From an uncultured Lachnobacterium sp. (lineage in GTDB: Bacteria; Bacillota; Clostridia; Lachnospirales; Lachnospiraceae), in contig CALAST010000076.1 in NCBI GenBank assembly GCA_937889225.1, positions 1 to 39,754 on the forward strand: 39,754 nt of DNA, given 5' to 3'. Shown one piece after another: positions 17,421-25,442 of this stretch. Each line of letters opens with the position of its first letter. Within the stretch, counting starts at the first letter, position 1. Made by a program: the position numbers and the translations under genes. The notes under the pieces were generated by a model that saw only the letters and a program-made list of their open reading frames with translations, ran no database searches and was not told the DNA's origin.

Positions 17421-19040
17421 ATGGCAAAAGAAATTAAATATGGCTCAGAAGCCAGAGCAGCACTTGGTGCAGGCGTTGACAAATTAGCAAATACTGTAAG
17501 AGTAACATTAGGACCAAAAGGAAGAAACGTTGTTTTAGATAAATCTTTTGGTGCACCACTTATCACAAACGATGGTGTGACAATTGCAAAAGAAATTGAA
17601 TTAGAAGATGCATTCGAAAATATGGGTGCACAGCTTGTAAAAGAAGTTGCAACAAAAACAAACGATGTAGCAGGTGATGGTACAACTACAGCAACTGTTT
17701 TAACACAGGCTATGGTAAATGAAGGCTTCAAAAACTTAGAAGCAGGTGCAAACCCAATCGTTTTACGTCGTGGTATGAAAAAAGCAACAGAAGTGGCAGT
17801 AGGTGCATTAAAAGAAATGAGCCAGCCGGTAAAAGGTAAAGACCAGATTGCAAAAGTAGCTGCTATTTCCGCAGGAGATGAAGAAATTGGTAACTTAGTT
17901 GCAGATGCAATGGAAAAAGTATCCAACGATGGCGTTATCACAATCGAAGAATCCAAAACAATGCTTACAGAACTTGATGTTGTAGAAGGTATGCAGTTTG
18001 ACCGCGGATATATTTCCGCTTATATGTGCACCGATATGGATAAGATGGAAGCTGTTTTAGATGAACCGCACATTTTAATCACAGATAAGAAAATCTCTAA
18101 TATTCAGGAAATCCTTCCTGTATTAGAACAGATTGTACAGTCCGGTGCAAGACTTCTTATTATTGCAGAAGATATCGAAGGAGAAGCATTAACTACATTA
18201 ATCGTAAACAAATTACGTGGTACATTCAATGTAGTAGCAGTAAAAGCTCCGGGATATGGTGACAGAAGAAAAGCAATGCTCGAAGATATCGCAATCCTTA
18301 CAGGCGGTCAGGTAATCAGTTCCGACCTTGGATTAGAATTAAAAGATGTAACTATGGACCAGCTTGGTCGTGCAAAATCTGTTAAGATTGGTAAAGAAAA
18401 CACAGTAATCGTAGACGGATATGGCAATAAAGCTGCAATCGACAGCAGAATCAAACAGATTCAGGGACAAATTGTAGAAACAACTTCTGAATTTGACAAA
18501 GAAAAACTTCAGGAAAGACTTGCAAAAATGGCAGGCGGCGTAGCAGTTATCCGTGTAGGTGCTGCAACAGAAACAGAAATGAAAGAGTCCAAACTTCGTT
18601 TAGAAGATGCTTTAAATGCAACAAGAGCAGCAGTAGAAGAAGGCATTATCGCAGGCGGTGGCTCTGCATATATCCATGCTTCTAAGAAAGTAGCTGAATT
18701 TGCAGAAAGCTTAGAAGGCGATGAAAAGACAGGTGCAAAAGTAATCTTAAAAGCACTTTCTGCTCCACTTTACTACATCGCTGCAAACGCAGGATTAGAA
18801 GGTGCAGTTATTATCAATAAAGTAAAAGAATCCGCAGAAGGTGTAGGATTTGATGCTGCAACAGAAGAATATGTAGACATGGTAGAAAGCGGAATCCTTG
18901 ACCCTGTAAAAGTAACAAGAAGTGCATTACAAAATGCAACATCTGTAGCTTCTACACTTCTTACAACAGAATCCGCAGTAGCAAATATCAAAGAAGATAT
19001 ACCACCAATGCCTGCAGGTGGCGGAATGGGAATGATGTAG
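17421..19040 (+). CDS. groEL: Chaperonin GroEL
   Basis: 60-kDa chaperonin that folds proteins in an ATP-driven cage with GroES. The protein is 539 residues, standard length. Visible are the ATP-binding GPKGRNVVLDK and GDGTTTATVL segments, the apical-domain region LDVVEGMQFDRGYISAYM, and the typical C-terminal methionine/glycine tail GGGMGMM. The ribosome binding site is GTAGGAGAG before ATG 17421. It forms a bicistronic operon with groES and ends before a strong bidirectional hairpin terminator. Confidence 0.98.
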   Translation: MAKEIKYGSEARAALGAGVDKLANTVRVTLGPKGRNVVLDKSFGAPLITNDGVTIAKEIELEDAFENMGAQLVKEVATKTNDVAGDGTTTATVLTQAMVNEGFKNLEAGANPIVLRRGMKKATEVAVGALKEMSQPVKGKDQIAKVAAISAGDEEIGNLVADAMEKVSNDGVITIEESKTMLTELDVVEGMQFDRGYISAYMCTDMDKMEAVLDEPHILITDKKISNIQEILPVLEQIVQSGARLLIIAEDIEGEALTTLIVNKLRGTFNVVAVKAPGYGDRRKAMLEDIAILTGGQVISSDLGLELKDVTMDQLGRAKSVKIGKENTVIVDGYGNKAAIDSRIKQIQGQIVETTSEFDKEKLQERLAKMAGGVAVIRVGAATETEMKESKLRLEDALNATRAAVEEGIIAGGGSAYIHASKKVAEFAESLEGDEKTGAKVILKALSAPLYYIAANAGLEGAVIINKVKESAEGVGFDAATEEYVDMVESGILDPVKVTRSALQNATSVASTLLTTESAVANIKEDIPPMPAGGGMGMM

Positions 19041-19127
19041 TGAGAAATTCTGATTCTATATGGAAAAATAAGCAGAATCATATATGATAAAATATCATAT
19101 AAATGTTTAACCGAATCAAGTAGCGAA

Positions 19128-19151
19128 AGCGGATTGCGAATATCCGCTTGA
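19128..19151. repeat. Small hairpin repeat, copy 2
   Basis: An 8-bp stem, AAGCGGAT (19127-19134) with ATCCGCTT (19142-19149), similar to the intergenic copy at 3913-3936. Confidence 0.4.
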
Positions 19152-19153
19152 CA

Positions 19154-19198
19154 AAGAAAAAGACCAAATTATGCAATTGCATAGTTGGTCTTTTTCTT
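19154..19198. terminator. Bidirectional intrinsic terminator between groEL and the DUF1292 gene
   Basis: A 14-bp perfect stem, AAGAAAAAGACCAA (19154-19167) with TTGGTCTTTTTCTT (19185-19198). There are T-runs on the right arm for + transcripts and A-runs on the left arm for transcripts from the opposite strand, so it can serve both convergent genes. Confidence 0.82.
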
Positions 19199-19302
19199 AC
19201 GTATAGGACAAATATTCATTTATTATTTGTATAAATTTTTGGATTTGCTTATTTATAGTTCAAGAAAATAGCAATGATTGAGCGTATATTAATTTATGAT
19301 AA

Positions 19303-19626
19303 TTAATCTTCCATAGAGTTATAAATTGCTTCATCTAAAAGCTCGTCATAGCGGTCTGCAACAGCCTCGTATTCATCTTCATCGGAAATATATTCAATAG
19401 AAGGGATACCTTCTTCATTTTCTGCATAACGATACAGATAAACAGCACCTTCTGCATTGTCATTTCCTTTTTCGTCTAATGGTAAAAGGGCGATATAATC
19501 TTTTCCATCTGTGTCAAAAATCGTAAGAATACGACAGACAATTTCACCTTCTTCTGTGTCTAATGTGACACGAATATCATCTACTTCGTCTTCTGTAACA
19601 GGAGTAACTTTTTCAAAATCTGACAT
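19303..19626 (-). CDS. DUF1292 domain-containing protein
   Basis: Small, very acidic cytoplasmic protein of 107 residues, encoded on the minus strand. The DUF1292 pattern is clear: a beta-rich segment (VTLDTEEGEIVCRILTIFD), the stretch KDYIALLPLDEKG, and YLYRYAENEEG followed by an acidic helical tail. The family is widespread in Firmicutes with no assigned biochemical role. It is transcribed alone from a consensus promoter about 135 bases upstream, leaving an unusually long leader that contains a hairpin. Confidence 0.9.
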   Translation of the reverse strand: MSDFEKVTPVTEDEVDDIRVTLDTEEGEIVCRILTIFDTDGKDYIALLPLDEKGNDNAEGAVYLYRYAENEEGIPSIEYISDEDEYEAVADRYDELLDEAIYNSMED

Positions 19627-19670
19627 AATTGTACCTCATTCTTTCTTAAGATTTACCAAGCAAATAGTTG

Positions 19671-19697
19671 AAGTTTCCTTTTTGAACGGGGAAACTT
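19671..19697 (-). promoter_or_regulatory. Leader hairpin upstream of the DUF1292 gene
   Basis: AAGTTTCC (19671-19678) pairs with GGAAACTT (19690-19697) over 8 bp in the leader transcribed from the promoter at 19762-19789. No T-run follows, so it looks like a leader structure rather than a terminator. Confidence 0.35.
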
Positions 19698-19761
19698 TCA
19701 CTTGACTTTATAAATTAAACAATAACTACCTTTGTTACTGTGTAAATAGAGTGTTATATAT

Positions 19762-19789
19762 ATTATACAAAGAAAAAAGGGAATGTCAA
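19762..19789 (-). promoter_or_regulatory. Consensus sigma-A promoter of the DUF1292 gene
   Basis: Read on the minus strand: TTGACA (19789-19784), 16-base spacer, TATAAT (19767-19762). Both hexamers match consensus exactly. Confidence 0.85.
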
Positions 19790-19944
19790 CGAAAGTATAT
19801 CAACAAAAGTGCTTGCATTTGTTATTTATATTGAACAAAAATTTAAAAAATGATGTAAAATTTTATATACAAATCGACAAAAAAAGGTTATACTATATAT
19901 TGGAAAAGTAAATACAAAACAACAACTAGATAATGGAGGCAGCA

Positions 19945-21819
19945 ATGGGTTTGAAGATGAATGAAGGAAATTATACTACGCTAGGTGCGATTGTAAGCAA
20001 AAATCAGATTACATTTACATTTGAGGGAGAGAAGGAAGATTCATGCTCCATTGTCTTAATTCATAAAGAAACTGGTAAAAAAGAAAAAATAGAAGTACCG
20101 GTAGAATATTGTCTTGGTTCTTTACGTTCTATAACTGTATCAGGAATCAATAGCCATGATTATGTTTATTATTATGAAATCAATGGCGAAGAAGTCACAG
20201 ATGCTTATGCCAGAGTGATTTCCGGCAGAGAAGTTTGGAATGATGAAACTAGAAAAGAAAAAGAATACAAAGTATATGGTGGATTTCTTTCCGATACTTT
20301 TGCATGGGGAAAGGATAAGCAACCGGAAATACCGAAATCACAGATGATAATGTACAAACTTCATGTACGTGGTTTTAGTATGGCAAGCCGAGTTTCCGAT
20401 AAAATGAAAGGTACTTTTTCTGCAATTAAAAACCGTATTCCATATTTAAAAGATTTAGGCATTACAACAATAGAGCTTATGCCAATTTATGAGTTTGAGG
20501 AAATCTCTATTCCGGTTAAAAAACAGCTAAAATTACCGGATTATGTAAAGTGGGACCCGGAAAAAGAAGATTTGATTAAACCGGTTCTTCCTGAGAAAGA
20601 AAAGAAAAAATTAAATTATTGGGGCTATAACCAAGGCAACTATTTTGCAGTAAAGGCTTCTTATGCACAAGAACCATTAAAAGCTTCTGTAGAATTTAAG
20701 CGATTGGTGAAAAGTTTGCATGAACAGGGGATGGAATGCATTATGGATATGTATTTTCCGGATAATACCGACCACAACCTGATTTTAAGTGCACTCCGTT
20801 TTTGGGTAAAGGAATACCATGTTGATGGATTTTATTTGATGGGGCGAAGCCTTCCACTTACAGCTATTGTACAGGATGCCATACTTAGTCGAACGAAGAT
20901 TTTTGCCAATAATTTTGATGGCATTTATCAAAGAAATAAAAAATATAAAAACTTATATATTTATAAAGAAGAATATCAGTATCCGGCAAGACGTTTATTG
21001 AATCATTTTGATTGCGATATTCGTGATTTTGTAGACCAACAGAAAAAACAGTCGGATACATTTGGATATGTGAATTATATCGCGTCCAATAATGGATTTA
21101 CATTAGGCGATTTATTTATGTATATTGATAAACATAATGAAGCAAATGGTGAAAATAATTGTGACGGACCGGATTATAATTTGAGCAATAATTATGGAGA
21201 AGAAGGTCCCAGCAAACGCAGACACATTAACAATATTCGTCGAAAGAAGCTGCGTAATGCTTTTATGATGCTGATGTTTGCGCAGGGAATCCCACTCATT
21301 ATGGCAGGGGATGAATTTGGCAATACGCAAAAAGGCAATAATAACGCTTATTGCCAGGATAACGAAATCGGATGGGTAGATTGGAGTGGATTTGCCAGTT
21401 ATAGAAAAGAACGGGAGTTATTAAAACGACTGATTGCATTCCGTAAGGTACATTCGTTAATCGTAAATGAAAATCCTTATAAATTTAAAGATTATCGTTC
21501 TATGGGTGCTCCGGATTTATCTTATCATGGAGAAAGTGCATGGATTAGCCATATTGATTCCGGCAGAAAGAGTTTGGGAATGCTGTATTGCGGTGCTTAT
21601 GCATCTAAAGGTGCAGATGCGAGTGATATTTATATCGGATATAATTTTTATTCGGATGGCGTATCTCTTGCATTGCCGAAGCTGTCTAAGGAAAAGAAAT
21701 GGCATTTGCTTGCAGATTCTTCCGAAGTAGAAGTATTTTTAAAAGAGTCAAAGGAATTAGAAGAACAAAAATTTGCACAAATAAAACCACAAACCATTTG
21801 TGTATTGATAGGGAAATAA
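19945..21819 (+). CDS. GH13-fold glycogen-debranching-like protein, probably catalytically inactive
   Basis: 624-residue relative of GlgX/pullulanase-type family 13 glycoside hydrolases. Residues 10-115 resemble an N-terminal CBM48-like beta domain, followed by the alpha/beta barrel (MYKLHVRGFS; LGITTIELMPIYEFEE; YWGYNQGNYFAV; GIPLIMAGDEFGNTQKGNNNAYCQD). All three catalytic positions differ from the family. The nucleophile region reads VDGFYLM instead of DGFRFD (M299), the acid/base region reads KIFANN where a glutamate is expected (N322), and the transition-state region reads ASNNGF instead of HDGF (N383). ATG 19945 follows GGAGG at 19935-19939. It may bind alpha-glucans or regulate; hydrolysis looks unlikely. 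Confidence 0.85.
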   Translation: MGLKMNEGNYTTLGAIVSKNQITFTFEGEKEDSCSIVLIHKETGKKEKIEVPVEYCLGSLRSITVSGINSHDYVYYYEINGEEVTDAYARVISGREVWNDETRKEKEYKVYGGFLSDTFAWGKDKQPEIPKSQMIMYKLHVRGFSMASRVSDKMKGTFSAIKNRIPYLKDLGITTIELMPIYEFEEISIPVKKQLKLPDYVKWDPEKEDLIKPVLPEKEKKKLNYWGYNQGNYFAVKASYAQEPLKASVEFKRLVKSLHEQGMECIMDMYFPDNTDHNLILSALRFWVKEYHVDGFYLMGRSLPLTAIVQDAILSRTKIFANNFDGIYQRNKKYKNLYIYKEEYQYPARRLLNHFDCDIRDFVDQQKKQSDTFGYVNYIASNNGFTLGDLFMYIDKHNEANGENNCDGPDYNLSNNYGEEGPSKRRHINNIRRKKLRNAFMMLMFAQGIPLIMAGDEFGNTQKGNNNAYCQDNEIGWVDWSGFASYRKERELLKRLIAFRKVHSLIVNENPYKFKDYRSMGAPDLSYHGESAWISHIDSGRKSLGMLYCGAYASKGADASDIYIGYNFYSDGVSLALPKLSKEKKWHLLADSSEVEVFLKESKELEEQKFAQIKPQTICVLIGK

Positions 21820-21820
21820 T

Positions 21821-22423
21821 ATGAACGCATGGAAACATTTTTGTACGATTACCAATCACAAGATGTTGGTAATGAAAGATTGCTTTAAAGTAGGATTATA
21901 TAAACAGGGACTTTTGCACGATTTGTCCAAATATACCCCGGTAGAATTTTTGGTGGGTTGTAAATATTATAAAGGCTATATGAGTCCAAATAACGCAGAG
22001 CGAAAAGACAAGGGCTATTCCTCTGCGTGGCTCCATCATAAAGGCAGAAATAAGCATCATATGGAGTATTGGATTGATTATGGACTTGGAGATGAGAACG
22101 GTGAGGGAAAGGCTATGACCGGTATGAAAATGCCGATTCGCTACGTTGTTGAAATGTTTATTGACAGGGTAGGAGCTTCTAAAAACTATCAGGGAAAAGA
22201 TTATAAAGATGATAGTGCCCTGCGTTATTATGAACATGGCAAAGACCATTATATGCTGCATCCGGATACGGCTGCATTGTTAGAATATATGCTTGTGATG
22301 TTAGCTGTAAAAGGAGAAAAAGAAACCTATTCTTATGTAAAGAGAAAAATACTTAAGAATAAGGTTCCTTATAAAAAACGAAAATTAGATGCTCTCAAAG
22401 ATGCGCTTCATGTCCCAATGTAA
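21821..22423 (+). CDS. DUF5662 family protein
   Basis: 200-residue cytoplasmic protein of unknown function. The family pattern is recognisable: N-terminal ITNHKMLVMKDCFKVGLYKQGLLHDLSKYTPVEF, then SSAWLHHKGRNKHHMEYW. The HD pair in LLHDLSKY and the HHK/KHH clusters look like a metal-binding HD-type site, which is inference. It begins one base after the stop of the GH13-like gene, so the two are probably co-transcribed. Its 3' end overlaps the convergent rluA-type gene by 39 bases. Confidence 0.85.
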   Translation: MNAWKHFCTITNHKMLVMKDCFKVGLYKQGLLHDLSKYTPVEFLVGCKYYKGYMSPNNAERKDKGYSSAWLHHKGRNKHHMEYWIDYGLGDENGEGKAMTGMKMPIRYVVEMFIDRVGASKNYQGKDYKDDSALRYYEHGKDHYMLHPDTAALLEYMLVMLAVKGEKETYSYVKRKILKNKVPYKKRKLDALKDALHVPM

Positions 22424-23278
22424 TGGGGCAGAAAAGTGCATCTTTTCTTTTGTAATCGGATGCACAAAGGTAAGGCTTGCAGAATGTAATGCCTGTCGCT
22501 GAATATAGGTGTAATCCGGATTGTATAAAAAATCCCCAATAATCGGATGTCCGATAGATTTCATGTGTACGCGAATCTGATGTGTACGTCCTGTCTCTAA
22601 AGAAAGTTCCACCAAAGATAAATCTTTTTCTTTACAATAAGATAAACGACGATAATGCGTCACAGCCCATTCGCCATCTTCTCTTACGCAACGTGCAATC
22701 GTAGAATCATCTGCTCTTGCAATGGGAGCGTCGATTGTGCCATTTTCCGGCACATTTCCTTGGCAGATGGCTTGATAAGTTCGCTGAATGCTTTTTACAG
22801 AGACCTGACGGCTTAAAATGCCGCCACTAAGCAAATGTTTTGCAATAATTGTAAGCCCGGTAGTATCTCTATCAAGGCGATTAATGCAGCGAAATACAAA
22901 AGGAATGTTTTGGCTGTTAAAATAATGCATAAGCCCATTGGCTAGTGTGCCTTCGTGGTGATTCATGGAAGGATGAATAGGCATATTGGCAGGTTTGTCA
23001 ATGACTAAAATATCATCATCTTCATAGATAATCGAAAAATTTGTCTGTATAGGTGTAATATGTTCTGAAACCGCATCTTCTATTAAGGTAAGGGAAAGAG
23101 CATCCCCTTCTATAAGCCGTTCCGTTACATAAGCCCAAATGCCGTTGCGTTTTATTCCCTCAGGCGTTTTCTTTAGGTGAACAATTGCTTGATGTGGGTA
23201 TTCTTGAGCTTTTAGAAACTGTTCTATAGTTTTATTGTGAAATTCGTTTGTGATGGTATAATTAATTTCTCTTTTCAT
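22385..23278 (-). CDS. RluA-family RNA pseudouridine synthase
   Basis: 297-residue enzyme that isomerises uridine to pseudouridine in rRNA or tRNA. The catalytic motif is CINRLDRDTTGLTII with the expected aspartate D136. Other family segments are YEDDDILVIDKPANMPIHPS, GRTHQIRVHMKSIGHPIIGDFLY and the C-terminal SLTFVHPITKE. The N-terminal region up to residue 75 is an S4-like RNA-binding part. The substrate (RluA, RluC or RluD type) cannot be decided. It is encoded on the minus strand; the ribosome binding site AAAGGATTTTTCT precedes ATG at 23278. Confidence 0.92.
   Translation of the reverse strand: MKREINYTITNEFHNKTIEQFLKAQEYPHQAIVHLKKTPEGIKRNGIWAYVTERLIEGDALSLTLIEDAVSEHITPIQTNFSIIYEDDDILVIDKPANMPIHPSMNHHEGTLANGLMHYFNSQNIPFVFRCINRLDRDTTGLTIIAKHLLSGGILSRQVSVKSIQRTYQAICQGNVPENGTIDAPIARADDSTIARCVREDGEWAVTHYRRLSYCKEKDLSLVELSLETGRTHQIRVHMKSIGHPIIGDFLYNPDYTYIQRQALHSASLTFVHPITKEKMHFSAPLHWDMKRIFESI
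22430..22451 (+). terminator. Possible terminator for the DUF5662 transcript, inside the convergent gene
   Basis: AGAAAAG (22430-22436) pairs with CTTTTCT (22442-22448), followed by T residues, starting 7 bases after the DUF5662 stop. The stem is AT-rich and weak, and lies within the 3' coding end of the pseudouridine synthase gene. Confidence 0.3.
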
Positions 23279-23433
23279 AGAAAAATCCTTTCATCAATAA
23301 AAGGTATCTTATAATAATATAGCATATTTTTAAGAATGGAAACAAGTTGTTCAACAAAGATTTATTTTAAGCGGAAAAGCACGAAAAAACTTTTTTCTCA
23401 TAGAATGTAGAAAGTAAGCAAAAAAGGTGCAAT

Positions 23434-23727
23434 GTGAAAACATTTTTAGTGCCGCTTTCGAAAGAAGCGGAAATAGATTGCCTGACGCGGCTGAAAAATG
23501 GAGACTCGCAAGCAAAAGAGGAATTGATTTTACACAATATGCGCCTGGTTGCTCATGTGGCGAAGAAATATCAGAATAGTGAAGATGATATGGAAGATTT
23601 GATTTCTATTGGGACGATTGGGCTGATAAAGGCGGTATCAACGTTTGATTTTAATTATGGAAACAGATTTGCTACTTATGCGATACGGTGTATTGAGAAT
23701 GCTATGGTATCACAGATGAGGTTTTAG
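23434..23727 (+). pseudogene. sigK: sigK-like sporulation sigma factor, 5' portion interrupted in region 2
   Basis: 97 codons from GTG 23434 (AAAGG ribosome binding site at 23423-23427). Residues 8-88 match the N-terminal part of sigma-K: PLSKEAEIDCL, HNMRLVAHVAKKYQ, EDLISIGTIGLIKAV and RFATYAIRCIEN. Intact SigK continues with an EILMHLR-like stretch, the rest of region 2 and the DNA-binding region 4. Here the frame turns into AMVSQMRF and stops, so most of the sigma factor is missing. The break is at or within a few codons of where skin elements split sigK in Bacillus subtilis and Clostridioides difficile. It may be a developmental interruption rather than decay. The 3' half is not in this window. 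Confidence 0.8.
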
Positions 23728-23889
23728 TGGGCAAAGAAGTTCCATTTACAAAAAATGGTGCTGGATGGAAGATATTTGCCAAGATGATTCATGTAAATGT
23801 ACGTTTGCTTGGTGCATGGGAATTGGAGAGAAAGAGGATGAGTATCAATTCTTGGAATCGATATTTTAAGGATATTGTTAAATGGTAGA
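23714..23889 (+). pseudogene. Unrecognised ORF remnant at the element border
   Basis: A frame open across the sigK junction (GITDEVLVGKEVPFTKNGAG ... RYFKDIVKW) ends at TAG 23887-23889. It has no credible start or ribosome binding site and I do not recognise the family. It looks like the C-terminal end of a truncated gene, directly followed by a strong terminator, as expected for a real gene tail. Confidence 0.35.
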
Positions 23890-23893
23890 AAAG

Positions 23894-23938
23894 TGCGAGA
23901 ACAAACTTTGTGATAGAGAGTTTGTTCTCGCATTTTAT
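23894..23938 (+). terminator. Strong intrinsic terminator near the sigK-element junction
   Basis: A perfect 14-bp stem, TGCGAGAACAAACT (23894-23907) with AGTTTGTTCTCGCA (23919-23932), an 11-base loop, then TTTTAT. It would insulate the element from transcription coming from sigK. Confidence 0.88.
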
Positions 23939-23964
23939 ATGTCTGGATTGCTAACGACACCTTT

Positions 23965-24189
23965 TCATAACAGGAGAATGTGTTTTGGGTTTCGTTTGGT
24001 ATTAGATGTAGATTGAATGACAGCATCTAATAGTTGTAATTTTTGTTCAGAAGGACAATTTAATGTTTTTATGTATTGATTGACCATATTTGCATGGACA
24101 GTAGAAACTCGATTTGATAATTCACGTTTTCCACTTTCTGTTTTGGGATAATGGACAATTACATGGATTGGAACACTTTTCTTTGCCAT
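23965..24189 (-). CDS. Small mobile-element-associated protein of unknown function
   Basis: A 74-residue basic protein on the minus strand. ATG 24189 (MAKKSVPIHVIVHYPKTESG) is chosen because AGAGGTG precedes it by a suitable distance; an in-frame ATG nine bases upstream is less well placed. Its pattern (IHVIVHYPKT...RELSNRVSTVHANMV...LNCPSEQKLQLLDAVI) resembles small proteins found next to recombinase or transfer genes in Clostridia mobile elements; this is memory of a pattern, not a database match. No DNA-binding motif is obvious. It is divergent from the restriction-like operon. Confidence 0.6.
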   Translation of the reverse strand: MAKKSVPIHVIVHYPKTESGKRELSNRVSTVHANMVNQYIKTLNCPSEQKLQLLDAVIQSTSNTKRNPKHILLL

Positions 24190-24508
24190 AAAATACACCT
24201 CTTTTATTAATAATTTGATATAGGTTGGGGGATTTGTGAACTGTTACAGTAGTTTATGAGAAAGAAGTTGTCTGTTATTACTGGGATTTTTCTTTCTTTT
24301 GAGTTATCATTTTATTAAGATTGGGCAGAGATTGAACGTAAATCGACTAATAAAAAGAATACTTATGTACAGGCAGGATTGTATATTGGGAAGAAATGGA
24401 TTGAAAGTAGGTAAATAGAATAGCATTATTTTTCTTTTGAGGCTTTTGTATTGCTTATTCAAGATAATAAAAGTATAATAAAAAAAGCAATTTTTAAGGA
24501 GGACAAAA
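24190..24508. other. Intergenic stretch with an ORF remnant and a promoter
   Basis: There is no complete gene. A short open stretch (24319-24414, DWAEIERKSTNKKNTYVQAG and on to WIESR) lacks a start and looks like a gene fragment of unknown family. The right end carries the promoter and ribosome binding site of the next operon. Confidence 0.4.
24451..24479 (+). promoter_or_regulatory. Predicted promoter of the restriction-like operon
   Basis: TTGCTT (24451-24456) and TATAAT (24474-24479) with a 17-base spacer; AAGGAGG at 24496-24502 precedes ATG 24509. Confidence 0.75.
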
Positions 24509-25441
24509 ATGTCTGTATTAATTGATATTAATGCGTATCCCATTAAAGATTTATTACCAATATTATTATTAGATAAGTCAACGAAAAAAAATATTATTTG
24601 GGCTACAGATATTTATGCTTCATTTGGTTCTGAATATGGTGATAAAAATATGATAACTCCTCAATTATTAACAGGAAATACATTATTTGTTCTTCAACCA
24701 CGTATTAGCAAGTCTTTAAAAGAACAGCAAGAACGTACTCGAAAGAACGCAGAAGTGATGACGCCTATTTGGTTGTGTAATAAAATGAATAACTATGCGG
24801 ACGAGCAATGGTTTGGACGAAAAGATGTTTTTAATCATGAAAATGCGGATAATTCTTGGGAAGTAATAAATAATCCTATTGAGTTTGGAGAATTATCATG
24901 GAAAAAATATGTTGATTCAAGAAGACTTGAAATTACTTGTGGAGAAGCTCCATATCTTGTTTCAAGATATGATACAACAACAGGTGAATTAATTTTTCCA
25001 CTTATAAGACGTATTGGAATGTTAGACCGTAAACTTAGGGTTGTAAATGAAAATACAAAAGATGAGGAAGAATGGATGGAATGGGCGGAACGTGCAGTAG
25101 AAAGTTGTTATGGATATGAGTATCAGGGGGATAATCTTTTAATTGCAAGAATTAATATTCTTCTTACTATTTGGGAGTATTACCTAGAACGTTGGAAAAA
25201 AGAACCGGAGATGAAATTTTTAGCACATTTGGCACACGTTATTGCATGGAATATTTGGCAAATGGATGGATTAAAAGATACTGTTCCTTTAGGGAAACCA
25301 TATGAGGAACATCATCAAATGACAATATTTGAATGGATGGGAACAGAAGTAAAAAAGGATGAAATGGAAGCTGTTCCATGCAAAATTTATAATTGGCGTT
25401 CCAAAGAGTCCATATTATTTAAAGAGTGTAAGGAGATGTAG
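24509..25441 (+). CDS. Methylase-like restriction system protein lacking catalytic motifs (restriction subunit M-like)
   Basis: 310 residues. The sequence aligns by eye with Eco57I-type N6-adenine methylase regions but is incomplete. EVMTPIWLCNKMNNY (about 83-97) resembles motif X, ITCGEAPYLVSRYDTTTGE is a conserved stretch of proteins commonly called restriction endonuclease subunit M, and DNLLIARINILLTIWEYY plus NIWQMDGL resemble the motif II-III area. There is no glycine-rich SAM motif I and no NPPY motif IV, so it should not methylate DNA alone. It is the first gene of a four-gene operon, and its last codons contain the ribosome binding site of the next gene. It may recognise DNA or pair with the other methylase parts. 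Confidence 0.72.
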   Translation: MSVLIDINAYPIKDLLPILLLDKSTKKNIIWATDIYASFGSEYGDKNMITPQLLTGNTLFVLQPRISKSLKEQQERTRKNAEVMTPIWLCNKMNNYADEQWFGRKDVFNHENADNSWEVINNPIEFGELSWKKYVDSRRLEITCGEAPYLVSRYDTTTGELIFPLIRRIGMLDRKLRVVNENTKDEEEWMEWAERAVESCYGYEYQGDNLLIARINILLTIWEYYLERWKKEPEMKFLAHLAHVIAWNIWQMDGLKDTVPLGKPYEEHHQMTIFEWMGTEVKKDEMEAVPCKIYNWRSKESILFKECKEM

Positions 25442-25442
25442 T

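Noticed and set aside
23399..23408. SigE/SigK-like -10 element (CATAGAATGT) before sigK
   Set aside because: No convincing -35 partner at the right distance; too weak to annotate as a promoter.
24307..24543. Minus-strand 78-codon ORF before the restriction-like operon
   Set aside because: No ribosome binding site, no family resemblance, and it overlaps the operon promoter and start.
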